From Ceratothoa steindachneri (Eukaryota; Arthropoda; Malacostraca; Isopoda; Cymothoidae), in NCBI GenBank assembly GCA_963969495.1, contig OZ018321.1, forward strand, positions 130,421,120 through 130,485,119: DNA of 64,000 bases, given 5' to 3'. The notes under the pieces were generated by a model, which ran no database searches, was not told where the DNA came from, and worked only from the letters and a program-made list of their open reading frames with translations. Position 1 is the stretch's first letter. The number at the start of each line of letters is the position of its first letter. The position numbers were made by a program, and so were the translations under genes. Below, piece after piece: positions 11,872 through 22,221 of this stretch.

Positions 11872-12350
11872 ACTGTAGTTTATGTGTCTGTAATAGGGCC
11901 AATGTAAGGTATTTTAAATAAAGACCAATTTTTTCAAGCTTAATTTTACCATTTAAGCTATTTAGAATTTTATCTATTTTGATAAGTTTGCGAAGAATTT
12001 GGGATGGAAATAAATTAAATTGACAAAACTTTTAAGGTAAGTTCTTGATGGAACAACCCAGTTAGAGGGTATTTTATAGTCACGAAAACTCTGCAAGATA
12101 TGTAAGAATACTTAAATTCAAGGAAAGTAAAATTAAAGAAAGCAGTGCCAAGTAGTGTGCTGGTAGCTTTGCAGTATATAGACGTGGATACATGATTATT
12201 AATGATTGTTTAAATAATTATGGAACAGTGTGATATGCTATTTTTCTCTGAAGAGAACAAAGTAATCGTTTATAAAATATTTTAAATTATTCTGGGCATT
12301 TTTTCATCCAGCGTTTTCGTGATAACATAAAAAATCGCTGGCAAATTTGA
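11872..12350 (-). pseudogene. Penelope-like RT, C-terminal part
   Basis: The minus strand (with shifts) gives VSTSIYCKATSTLLGTAFFN, FTFLEFKYSYISC, FHQELTLKVLS and finally FKIPYIGPITDT at about 11,920-11,885. These match the order of the conserved C-terminal RT part and the linker before GIY-YIG in Penelope-like elements. The frame resumes after the hAT insertion at 8,526, as expected if the hAT inserted here. Confidence 0.68.
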
Positions 12351-12423
12351 CAAGGAGTAACAAGGAAAGGAGGTACCCTAGGAGACCTTACGTTCCATTC
12401 AAAGAGGGTACCTTTGGACTAGA

Positions 12424-12451
12424 AATTGAGCAGGCACATGGCTGCTCAATT
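12424..12451 (-). repeat. 10-bp hairpin in the CR1 3' tail
   Basis: AATTGAGCAG (12,424-12,433) pairs perfectly with CTGCTCAATT (12,442-12,451) around an 8-base loop. It overlaps the end of the reading frame. Its place next to the 3' end suggests recognition by the element's own RT, as inferred for other CR1/L2-type tails. Confidence 0.75.
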
Positions 12452-14291
12452 GTTTTGCGTCCCAAAACGGCCACTTTTCAAGACTTTGTCTAGTCTTGAC
12501 TTGAACTGGTCAACAGATTCACTGTTGACAACTTCCACTGGAAGTGCGTTCCACTTACCGCAGATACTGTAGGTGAAAAAGTTTCCACACAGATTGTGGT
12601 TGTAACGCTTCAGTTCAAGTTTAAAGCCGTGATTGCACGTTCTGTTCTCACTCAGTGTGAAAATATCCCGGTAGTCAACATTGTCGAACCCTCCAAGTAT
12701 TTTGAAAACTTCAATGAGCTGACCACGCAGTCTACGGATTTCCAGCGAGAACAGATTTAATTCCCTTAGTCTATCCTCATAACTTTTATGTCGGATAGAG
12801 GGAATCAGTTTGGTTGCCCTGGCTTGCACGCGTTCCAATCTCGCGATGTCTTTTCGGAATGAAGGACTCCAAAATTGTACGGCATACTCCAGGTGCGGCC
12901 GAACGAGGGAGTTGTACAGACAAAGTATTATCTCCCTGTTACGGTATCCAAACTAGCGCTCTATTCAGCCTAACATCCTTTGGGCTTTCTTCTCTGCCTT
13001 GATGCACTGTTTCGAGAACTTGAAGTCTCTAGTGATAGTTACACCCAAGTCCTTCTTAGTGTCACTCGATTCAAGAGCAGTGCCCTTAAGGATATAGTGA
13101 GATTGGGGGTTTCTGTGGCCGTATGCATCACTTTGCATTTGTTCACGTTAAAAGGCATTTGCCACGTGTCCGACCACTCTCAAATCTTCCCAAGATCTTC
13201 CTGCAGGCGGGCAGTATTTCCATCCTTTGCAACGTTCATACCAAGCTTGGTATCGTCGGAAATTTGGAAATCTTTGTTAATCATGTCACCGTCCATGTCG
13301 TTGACGTAGATGATGAATAGTAGTGGTCCCAGGACAGAACCTTGAGGCACCCTGCTAGTAACGGGCACCCACTCAGAAGCCTGTCCATTCACCGCCACCC
13401 GTTGCCGTCTCCCACTTAGCCAGTTCTCGATCCAGCCGGCTACTTTTCCGTCTATGTCCAGCGCTCGCCCTTTCCGGAGAAGGCGGCGGTGTGGTACCTT
13501 ATCAAAGGCTTTCTGAAAGTCTAAGTAGACCACATCCACCGCCTTGTCCCGATCGTGCTCACTGAAGACGAAGTGAAAGAATTCCACAAGGTTCGTCAGG
13601 CATGACCGTTGCCTTCGGAAGCCGTGCTGGGAACTCCTTAGTAGCAGGTTTGACTCTAAATACGACGTCATTTTGTCCACCATCATGCTTTCCATGAGTT
13701 TACTGACTATCGAAGTCAGACTAATCGGTCGGTAGTTCGACGGTTCGCTACGGTCTCCTTTCTTGAAGATAGGAGTCACCTCCACTTCACGCCAGTCTCT
13801 AGGAACGCATTCGGTCCGGATTGACATGTTGAAGATTGCGCTCAGGTGTCGTGACACTTGATCGCGTGCTTCTTTCAACACTTTAGGTGGAAACCCATCC
13901 GGTTCAGGTGACTTATTCGTCATTGGGTCACTGATCTTCTTTTATATTTCCGACTTCGGTGAAGTCCATATCCTCCAGCTTTTTTCCTGAGTAGGAATCC
14001 ATTGGCTGGGGGATGGGACCACACTCTTCATTAAACACTAAACAGAAGTAGTCGTTGAGAAATTAGCATCTAAGTGCTTTAATGCCCCTCCTCATTTGTC
14101 AAATGGCCAATCGTTCGACGGATTGGTTTACGGCTGTTCACATATCCCCAAAACTCCTTGGGATTCTCTTTACAGAGTCTCGCCACTCGGAGTTCCTCAG
14201 ACCGCTTAGCCGCCCTTATGCTGGACGTCACTCTCCTGGCTAGCCTCCGGTATTCGTGAAATTCACCCGAGATCTTCGATTGTCGGTACAC
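12446..14291 (-). pseudogene. CR1-type reverse transcriptase and C-terminal domain
   Basis: The linker at 14,291-14,079 (SIRAAKRSEELRVARLCKEN, then FWGYV) is in frame with the endonuclease above it. The RT at 13,923-13,180 has GFPPKVLKEA, TPIFKKGDRSEPSNYRPISL, QHGFRRQRSCLTN, VDVVYLDFQKAFDKVPHRRL and [19 protein letters not shown], the diagnostic CR1 block. The catalytic motif reads ISDD, where FADD is usual, so both aspartates remain. A stop follows at 13,180, then WQMPFNVNKCKVMH and, after a shift, the C-terminal part at 12,838-12,446 (RATKLIPSIRHKSYEDRL). Two frameshifts and at least one stop inactivate it. Confidence 0.9.
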
Positions 14292-14429
14292 AGTTCTCTT
14301 CTTCCTAAGTAGTTGGCCGATTTTTTAACTAAACCACTTTGGTTGAACAGAAGACCAACGGGGACATTTCAGAGGGATGAAACGCGATTAAAGACTCATG
14401 AATGTGGTTTTGAAACTGTTTTATGAGTC

Positions 14430-15240
14430 TTATACAACAGCGCACACTTCTAGCTTCGCGTCATTCACTCCAGCACGAAGACCTGCAAAGTCTGCTCTTT
14501 TCAAATCGAGTTTCCTCGATTTACTAGTGACAGGCCCTGCCTTAGGGACTTTGACTACAAATCTAATTAGTCGGTGGTCACTGCCACCGAGTTCTTCGCC
14601 AACATAGAGGTCCTCAACGATGTCATCCTCAGAGGTAAAAACCAAGTCGACGATATTGTCTCCTCTCGTTGGCTCTCTCACCCATTGAGTCAGAAACTCA
14701 TTGTTTGCGAACTCCAGGAGTAGTGTGTTCTCGCCACAGAGTTCTCTGGTTTCCCAGTCAACTAGTGTTTTGAAATCCCCCATGACGATACACACCCTGT
14801 CTTCGATAAGTTCTCATAGTAGCTGGTACAGATTTCTGTCCTTTTCAACGAGTTGGGCAGGAGGTCTATAAAGCACCAGGGTCCTGTATTTGGCAGGACC
14901 TATCTCTAGGTCAACACCTAGTAGTTCATGGTCGGATACGATGTTGCAATCCGTCTAGTTGAGAGTATCCTTGACATACAACATCACACCGCCACCCTCT
15001 CTGTCTGGCCTATCTTTCAGGAAGAGCTGGTAACCGGGAATCGTGAATTCACCTTCAAAATCTCGGCTTGAGGTTTTTATCCACGACTCCATTATGGCCA
15101 CCATCTCCGGTTCTTCTGTTGCTACGAGGCCACGAAGTTCTAGAAACTTGTTTCTGATAGACCTCGCATTAAACAGAAGAACTTTGAGGGAGTCCCGGAC
15201 TGTAGGACTCCCTCCGCTCTTCCGTTTCCCGCTTTCTTTC
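14430..15240 (-). pseudogene. CR1-type APE endonuclease
   Basis: One frame runs from about 15,240 to 14,430 with stops at 14,957-14,955 and about 14,814. The N-terminal part reads VLLFNARSIRNKFLELRGLV and the middle DRPDREGGGVMLYVKD. After the stops come IVMGDFK (GDFN in active enzymes, so the Asn is lost), VREPTRGDNIVDLVFTSE and GGSDHRLI with the catalytic SDH. It nicked the target strand to prime reverse transcription. Two stops and the Asn-to-Lys change show decay. Confidence 0.87.
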
Positions 15241-15291
15241 TCCTTTTTGTGACTTCAGCCAAAAAAGAAATGTTATATTCGTATTCAGCAC

Positions 15292-15860
15292 TCAAAACTT
15301 CATTATTGTCGAAATTTGGCACAAAAGATCCGGATGCCTGCCGCCAAACAGAAAAGACCCCGATTCCACCTCAAAATTTGCGATATAATACTCAGATAAG
15401 TGAGAAGATTTTTTATTAATAAAGTCAGCAAATTCAAAAGAATCACGTGAAGTATAATTGTTCATCGTAAGAGGTTCAAGCAGAGAGACAAATAAAATGC
15501 ACAAGTTATATTATTGTGTGAGAATAGCTAATAAGATTAGTTTGATGGGTAATCCAGGTTTGTGAGTTTTAGAGAGACCATAGACTATATTTGGGGCTGA
15601 ACCTAAGGCATGAAGATTATTGTATGCGGGTTCTAATAACTGAAGAAGTTTAAGTTTTCGCAAGAATCTATTAACTTTATCCTCTTCTTTAACAACAAAT
15701 TTAAAAGGGTTATCTTTAATTAATTTTTTTGAGTCTACAGGTCAGGCCAACAAAACAAGATCATTAACTATTTCAGGTTTTTATCTCACTAAATTAGCGA
15801 GGCACAAACTTTAATAAAATTTTAAATCGTTAAAAGAAAAAAACGAGATTCACAATTTTG
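15292..15860 (-). pseudogene. Penelope-like RT, N-terminal part
   Basis: The minus strand gives FLRKLKLLQLLEPAYNNLHA, VYGLSKTHKPGLPIKLIL, then VSLLEPLTMNNYTSRDSFEF and YYIANFEVES. These are the early RT blocks of Penelope-like elements (the G-L-x-K-x-H-K-P block, the LLEPLT block, the FDVES-like block). The frame stops matching at about 15,350, where CR1-related sequence begins; the catalytic palm is therefore missing. Confidence 0.78.
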
Positions 15861-17100
15861 AAAGAAATGAATTTATGAAAGAAGGTACAAGAAATTCATT
15901 TAATATCAGTGAGGACAGAAGAAAGGTCACACAGCAAAGCAGATAAGTTTTAGAAACATGCTCCGTTTCCTACAAGTATGTTTTGCTTATAGTTATATCC
16001 CAAAGTTCATGCAGTTCAAGTTCTACCATAAAAGAACTGATGACTAATGCTAAATATGAAGCTTGAACTCTTAATTTGTGTTAGATCCTAACCTTTTCCA
16101 AATTTCTCAGCCCGGATTAGTCCTCTATGAGTGTGGGTGAAATTATAAATACAAATCAGAGTGCAATTAAGTTTCAGAGTTTAGTTTAGGTTGGTCAATG
16201 TTTAGCTATCTTGGAAAGTTCTGGGGTAATAGAATTGGAGTACAAAATATACTTTACTACTATGAAAATAATATATTTGCAAAATTTAAAAGGGTTTAAG
16301 AAAGATATATAAACATAGGAGATGTACACGAGTCTCGGCTTCAAAGAGCGATCTGGGTGGAGTCGACCACCATACACACGAACGGACAATGACAGATGAG
16401 ATGCTCAAATGACCTTGAGCGCACGCTAAGCCCAGATGACGGAGGCTTAAAGGGGCTAGGGGGGAACTTGCACAGGAGAGTTGCGCGTTGCGGTTACCTT
16501 GAAGATTTGGTCCGAGGGAGTCATCCTGCCTTGTTAGGGAAGACGTAGTCTAGAATAGTAGCCACTTGGCGAAAGACCATTAAACGACATGAAATCAGAC
16601 CTTGCCTTTAGGCTTAGAATACCGAATCGAGAATTTGACCCGTCGCGTTCGGGTAACGGGTACCAACGAGTACGAGGTTGACTCTCGCAAGTCCTAGGAG
16701 AATAACGGAGTTTGACGGGTTCTGCAAGGGTTTGCGCGGAACTAACGAACGGAAAGATGGCAGATACTCGTGGATACTCGTGGACACGGGCGGTTACGGC
16801 TGTCCAAGTCTGGCGTCGGACATTTTATAAGGGTGATTCAGAGTGGCTTTTCCCCGCACCCGAAGGGGTAGGGTTCCAGTTGACAGACGCTTCGTTAGGC
16901 GAGGAGGACTTTTCCTGATTCACGCCATCGCAGGATTTTCCACAGTGGGACCCGGCGGGACCCTTCGTGCTCGCACATCTCAGACTTCCGTGAAGTCGGG
17001 CCTTCAGCTTAACGATTCTGCGCCTTCGTTAAGGTGGATTAAAAAGGGTCGCCCAGGTGTGTCTTTTCCCTCTCTCCTTGAAAGGGGCGACCGCACGCGT

Positions 17101-17103
<3 letters not shown>
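15861..17103. other. No gene recognised
   Basis: AT-rich up to about 16,380, then a more GC-balanced block at 16,400-17,100 with no coding similarity that I can name. Because the latter lies on the 3' side of the minus-strand gypsy element, it could hold its LTR, but I found no matching second copy. Confidence 0.4.

Positions 17104-17179
<76 letters not shown>
17104..17179. repeat. (CT)n microsatellite
   Basis: About 38 uninterrupted CT units. It creates artificial Arg-Glu and Ser-Leu reading frames on the two strands. Confidence 0.97.
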
Positions 17180-17182
<3 letters not shown>

Positions 17183-17649
17183 ACTCCTCCATTCCCAGAT
17201 GGAACTTCAGGGGAGAAGTGACATCGGAAAATAATTAATAGGGTGTGCCTTATATTCGCGTGACAATAGCGGTTAAGGTTAAGGACACTTTGAACAAAAC
17301 TTAAACGGAACAAAAATACAAAATAGTGGAACTAGTTGGGGGGGGGGTGATGGGGTTCTCTTTTGTGCCGTACATATATACAGATTATATAATACTACAG
17401 CACGGTTGCCAAAAGATACGTTTTGTCAATGATATACTTAAATGGGGCTCACTTGCCCAAAGGTAATGTCATCCTAAAGTTACACAATACAAACAATGAA
17501 AAGATACAAAAGGAATTCACAGTATACAAACAAAGCATAAATAAAATTTTTAAAAAAGAAAGATACGAGTTCCCATATTTTACGGGTAAATATACAAATT
17601 TACTTTACGAACAAAATTTAATAAAAAAAAAAGAAGGAATGGGTCAGTA

Positions 17650-18020
17650 TTAGTTTCGAAGAGGGTCCAACGGGTTTCTACTTAAACTATCGGCTCTGCA
17701 GTTATCTGTAAATTTTATATACAAAATGCGGAATTGGAATTCCTAGACAAACAAACTCCATCGCATTAAACGACCGTTATTATTTTGGGCGTTGCGCAAG
17801 TAGGATAGTGGTTTATGGTTTATTTCCAATGCGAATTCCTTCCCTACTAAATACATTTTAAATTTTTGGATTCCCCAAACTATAGCGAGCGCCTCTCTCT
17901 CAATCACCGCAGGATTTCTTTCGGTCGCGAGTAATTTTCGGTTGGCAAAAGCGACAGGAGAACTTTTGCTGTTATCCCCATACTAGAGGAGGACACATCA
18001 TATCCCATCATTATTAGCGT
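17650..18020 (-). pseudogene. Gypsy RNase H domain (copy 1)
   Basis: The minus strand at about 17,905-17,680 reads AVIEREALAIVWGIQKFKMY followed by LVGKEFALEINHKPLSYL, NNGRLMRWSL, ILYIKFTDN and RADSLSR. These are the EREALAIVW, DHKPL (Asp changed to Asn here) and ADxLSR blocks of gypsy RNase H, which degrades the RNA strand during replication. It follows RT, as in all gypsy elements. Confidence 0.82.
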
Positions 18021-18097
18021 CGGTGCGAATGTCAAACGCCTTGTCCAGGTTAGGGAGACTGGGGATAGGAGCGGATGCGAGCTTTCCTCTGAGTTGG

Positions 18098-18900
18098 TTA
18101 AAGCTTTGAGTTGACAACGGAGTCCAATTGAGGCGTTGAGGAGAGCTTCTTCTTTAATAGTTCACACAGAGGGGGTAGATATAGATGCCAAGTTTGATAT
18201 GAAGCGACGATAGAACGACGCTGAGCCCTTGAAGGATCGCAGCTGCTTTTTGTTAACGGGGAGAAGCATATCCACAATGGCACGGATCTTCTCTTGCTGA
18301 GAAGTTAACTGGTCATTTCCGATATGGAACCCGAGTTAATCGATAGTGCCAAAAGCGAAGTGTCACTTGATGGGGCCAATTGTCAAATTGTGTTCCCGGA
18401 GTCTACACAGAACGGCTGGGGGTGGACAAGTGCTGATCCCAATCGTGAGTGGCCACATAGATATTATTAAAATAGAAGGTGACGTTGAGTAGGCCTGCTC
18501 GGATCCTCCTCATCATCCGATTATAGTTGATGCAAGCCGTCACCAACCAAAGGTCAGCGGACGGAACTGTATCAGCCCCTTTTCAGTGAGGAAAGTAGTA
18601 AATTTCTTCACTTTCTTCCTCAGGGGAATCTGATAATAGGCCTTGCCCCTGTCTAATTCGGAGATGAATTTGGCTTATCAAAAAGATGGAGGTTTTAGTA
18701 TATGTTAGGGATTGGTTCTGCATTGAATACGGTAACCGAATTTAGCTTCCTAAAATCGAAGCACATGCGATAATAACCATCGGCCTTATCTACCTCGTCA
18801 TTGAATGCTTTCCAGTGGTGTATGGGCAGGCGGTATTGTTTGGAACGGATGGGTTCCTGGGTAGTTAATTGAATGTTGTGCTCAAAATGGTGGCAAAACC
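18098..18900 (-). pseudogene. Gypsy reverse transcriptase (copy 1), catalytic YxDD changed to YFNN
   Basis: The minus strand from 18,880 reads HNIQLTTQEPIRSKQYRLPI, then YYRMCFDFRKLNSVTVFNAE and PIPNI, the first RT blocks of gypsy elements; about 20 residues between them are missing. Downstream are weaker blocks, then FYFNNIYVATHDW, where the catalytic pair Asp-Asp is Asn-Asn (codons at 18,463-18,468). After that comes the connection to RNase H, including the stretch at 18,283-18,098. Both changes equal G-to-A on the coding strand. Confidence 0.82.
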
Positions 18901-19099
18901 GGGGATCTCGGTGATAACGTCACCAAAGCAACTCAGGAGTGCTTGCAATTGATTCCTTTAAAGAGATAGCTGGTCGCATATCTTAATTTCCGCAGGCAGG
19001 GAGTTATTAGTGTCAGGCAAGACATGTAACGGGTATCCCCTGTCTTGCTCCATGCAAGCGACTTGAATTATGTAAAAGGGTGCAGGGGTAACCTCATTC

Positions 19100-20543
19100 T
19101 ATTAGGGACTCTTTGTCAATTGCCACTATCTGGTTGATGCTCGCGCGTCAGTGGTACCGCTAGAGCATGTTAACATGCAAAAGCTTTCTTCCTCAGAGAG
19201 TTAAATGAGATAATCGACAGGGCCACGCTTCCCGACTATGAGGTAGGGGCCCTCCCATTGGCTCAACAATTTGTTGTTGTCAGTTGGGAGGAGTAGCAAA
19301 ACTTCTTTGGGGTAAATTTCCTTTCCTTTTACGTGTCCGAATTGACATTGGCGTTCTGATACGCAATTTCGGCGCACTTTTCTAGCCTCTGTCTCAAATT
19401 CAGTAGGTATGAGTAAGAGGTCTACAAGTTTTTATCCAATTTCGGATTGGAATAGAGTTCCTTTACGATACTCAGGGTGCCTCTAACGTTTTTTTCAATA
19501 TAAAAGTTCAAATGGGGCGAATCCTAACGTACGATGGATGATTTCACGGGAGGCAAAGCGAGCTACCGGAAGCAAACGGTGCCATTCAGTGGGTTGATCG
19601 GCACACAGCTTTTTGAGAATGGCCTTGAGACTACCATTTAGCTTCTCACACATTCCATTCCCAGCCAGGTGAAAAGGGGCTAGTAAACAACGGCTTAATC
19701 ATTAGTAATTTATCAACATACCCTATCAATTCGGAGGTGAATTGGCGTCCACGATCTGATAGAATTTCCTTAACTAGGACAACATGGGAAAATATGGAAA
19801 TAATAGCTTCGGCGTAAGAGATACTGTCAATTTTATTGACAGTATCGGGGAATCTGGTGGCAAAATCGACCAGAGTTAAAACGTAGCTTTGGCCTACGCT
19901 CGACGGGATGTGCATCGGCCCGATTAAATCGATAGCTACTCTGGAGAAGGGTTCATAGATAGGGATCCCTTTGTAGAGGCGCACCTTTAACTCGCTCTTT
20001 TATTGCCGTTTTGTGGCAAATGTCGTACGAACGACAATATCGCAGAATTTCGTCGGTCGCGTCAGGCCAATAAAAATATCTGAAGATCCTTTTGGCGGTC
20101 TTCGTGTGACTGAAATGGCCAGAAAACAGACTGTCGTGAGCAGTTTAAATTTAAAGAAGGTAGTGAACTGGGAGCGAGGTACACATAATGTGCGGGACTC
20201 GGGGTCGATTTTCTTGGTGCACACACAATAGAGGAGCTTGTCCTTGATGAGGAAGGAAAAACAACTTATTCTCTCTGATGGTTTCGCGCGTTTTGTTCTG
20301 GGCCTTTGTCCACAAGGGGCGAGGAGACTCGCATTCCCTCTGACCTTTAGCAAAGTTACTGCTCATCGCACTCTGGAATTCGAGGGCACACGGGGGTTCC
20401 AAAGGTATAGGGGCTTGAAGTTCCTTCTTCACGTGGGAACTCGGGTAGTAACGGGTTGAGCTACGGGGGGAGGGCACTGCTCTCAAGCCGTAACCAGACA
20501 TACAAACCAGGCTTCGTGCTCTTACCACTTTCTTCCTCTCCAT
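19100..20543 (-). pseudogene. Gypsy integrase (copy 1)
   Basis: The N-terminal zinc-binding part, read with a shift at about 20,140-19,985, gives LFSGHFSHTKTAKRIFRYFY followed by WPDATDEILRYCRSYDICHK, the H..H...C..C arrangement. The core at 19,984-19,646 has PFSRVAIDLIGP (first Asp), YVLTLVDFATRFP and ILSDRGRQFTS (second Asp). After a frameshift it has NGMCEKLNGSLK, where the Glu completes D,D(35)E. The tail at about 19,270-19,100 contains WEGPY and GPVDYLI, related to PVDYLI in the copies at 31.9 and 52.6 kb. It catalysed insertion of the cDNA into the genome. Confidence 0.85.
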
Positions 20544-20879
20544 GAACCAACGGACACTCGGCCAATGATCGATTTGGTCTGGGTTCCAGCCAGTATCACT
20601 GCGTTTTAGCGTGCAGATTCACTTTTTACGGATGGATCTCTTGCCCGTCAGACTTGGGGAAGGCAAACATTGAGTGCTTACAGGGTTCTTGGCCACCCGC
20701 TGCAATAGCCTCCTTTTCTGCTTTCGTGGGTCTGTACCCAGATCGGTAATTGGCGGCAGCACACTTAACCACGCTGAGTTAACCATATCTGCATGAACAT
20801 AAGGGTAGTAAAATAACAAAAAAATGTATCGTAATCATTATCATAAGTCATAGCAACAATAATGATAATCATACTGAAA

Positions 20880-20975
20880 ATTATAATAATAATAATAACT
20901 ATAATAATACTAATTATAATAACAATAATAATAATAAAATTACTATTATTATTAATATTATTATTATTGAAGAGT
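20880..20975. repeat. Imperfect (ATA/ATT)n microsatellite
   Basis: A run of ATA-type triplets changing to ATT-type triplets near 20,945, with substitutions. The two halves are partly complementary and could fold. Confidence 0.85.
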
Positions 20976-21501
20976 GCTAAAATATATAAAATATTCTGCT
21001 ACTTATCAATTTTTACTACAATAGCGTAAAATGGTGATATTATCGATATTAATACTACAATTACTATGTATTAGCTACCACTACTACTACTACTATTAGC
21101 AACAATATTAGTTCACCGAAAACACACACATTATTGTGGTGGGGAAGTCAAAAACAAAAGTCTCGTCCTTAAATGTCTCAAAACAATTTTGCCAGAAAAA
21201 CACAAGGAACCAGGCACAGACCTCTTAAAACACTTCTTTAACATTAGAGCAAAAATAATGTAAACTCACCATTGTTTACGGAGAGAGGCGTGTGTGACTT
21301 GTAGCTGCACTCACTGGTGAACTCAAACTGGCATTCCCTGGGGCCGGCGGCGCGTTTGAATTCAGTAGGGCCGTTATGCATAGGCGACATTTAAAACATA
21401 GCGCAGTGGCCAGTCTAGTTTTAAAGAGGTCTATGCCTCAACCAAAGTGGGACGATGATATATTCGAGGAATTGTACATGCCATGCCCATTCTCACCTTT
21501 T
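20976..21501. other. No gene seen
   Basis: Short ACT triplet run at about 21,070-21,100; otherwise no recognisable coding content. Confidence 0.5.
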
Positions 21502-22110
21502 CTAGTTTTTTTTTCTTTCTACGTCTGGAATTTGTATAGGGTTCCTATTGATCCCGAGTAGGATCTGTATATGGTTACTAGATGTTACCTTTACTGGTTT
21601 CATGTAGTAGTTGAAGGGTAGTAGAGGATTATCCAGGCAGGTGTTTGGTTGTGTGGCACCCTCTGCTCTAACATAGATGGGGAGTTGGGGCAATTCGCTG
21701 AACGATTTTCCTGTACAGCAAAGTATCAAGGCTCCTTCCGATCACATTGAAATTTCTATAGCCTGACTCCTGACACCTAGCATTCAGGTTCCCCATTCGG
21801 GTTGTCGGGGTCCTTCTGCCAAATTGGCCAGTGATAGACTGCAAGGGTGAAAAGCCTCTCCTTTTCGGCTGGTATCTGGTGGTCATGGCTATATACTATC
21901 TATCTCTACGCGAGATAGGATTCTTCAAGGTTTCTAATTTACTTGTATTTTATCTCTTTTTTATCATAATTGCGGTACTGTCTTACGGCTCTTGTTTATA
22001 ACGCGTGTCTATATAGCGCTCCGAAATCAAGATGACATCTGCATCAAATTCTCTGAATATATTTCAGTAAATAGTCCTTTTTATTGTCTAGCCATTAGTG
22101 TTGATTTCCA
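21502..22110 (-). pseudogene. Jockey-like endonuclease (copy c)
   Basis: Reads in pieces on the minus strand: ILEINTNG and DADVILISERYID at about 22,110-22,020, then TSKLETLKNP-like linker sequence. Next come RYQPKRRG, MGNLNARCQESGYRNFN (GDLN changed to GNLN) and GRSLDTLLYRKIVQRIAP at 21,886-21,668. Finally YVRAEGATQPNTCLDNPLLP, FNYYMKPVKV and SSNHIQILLGINRNPIQIP occur at 21,729-21,502. It is the same family as the copy at 60.5 kb, where these blocks appear in one frame. The RT is missing: the copy stops at about 21,500. Confidence 0.85.
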
Positions 22111-22221
22111 ATATCCTCAGTGCGCTTCGTTGCGTGATGTGTTATCTACCGGTGTTTTCTCTTTATTCCTTCTTTTTATTTCTCTGGCGGTTGTCTTTTG
22201 AGCGACCAAGCTTCTTACTCT

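Larger units (their letters stand above)
12350..15260 (-). mobile_element. CR1-type non-LTR retrotransposon (copy 1)
   Basis: A nearly full ORF2 on the minus strand: endonuclease (15,240-14,430), linker (14,291-14,079), RT (13,923-13,180) and C-terminal domain (about 13,120-12,446), followed by a short 3' tail containing a perfect hairpin. No ORF1 is visible. It sits between two pieces of the Penelope-like element. GC content is clearly higher than in the flanks, as if it arrived more recently. Confidence 0.85.
8150..15860 (-). mobile_element. Penelope-like retroelement remnant hosting nested insertions
   Basis: Three minus-strand pieces in the correct order belong to one Penelope-like element: RT N-terminal part (15,860-15,350), RT C-terminal part (about 12,350-11,872) and GIY-YIG endonuclease (8,526-8,150). 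They are separated by a CR1 element and by a hAT element carrying a mariner. The middle of the RT, including its catalytic motif, is not visible and seems to have been lost at the CR1 join. Confidence 0.72.
17640..20760 (-). mobile_element. Ty3/gypsy element copy 1 with integrase upstream of RT
   Basis: In minus-strand order: integrase zinc finger (about 20,300-20,000), integrase core (19,984-19,560), integrase C-terminal tail (about 19,270-19,100), RT (18,900-18,400) and RNase H (about 18,000-17,650). This is the reverse of the usual gypsy order, in which RT and RNase H precede integrase. It matches the Gmr1-type order. No LTR was found at either end and many frames are broken. Confidence 0.75.

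Noticed and set aside
17004..17313. Arg-Glu and Ser-Leu repeat proteins
   Set aside because: Produced by the (CT)n microsatellite on both strands.
17423..17653. 76-codon AT-rich open frame on the plus strand
   Set aside because: Lysine- and asparagine-rich, no motif, and it abuts the end of the gypsy RNase H; AT-rich DNA yields such frames often.
20013..20459. Two plus-strand open frames
   Set aside because: Antisense to the gypsy integrase zinc-finger region, which has real motifs on the minus strand.
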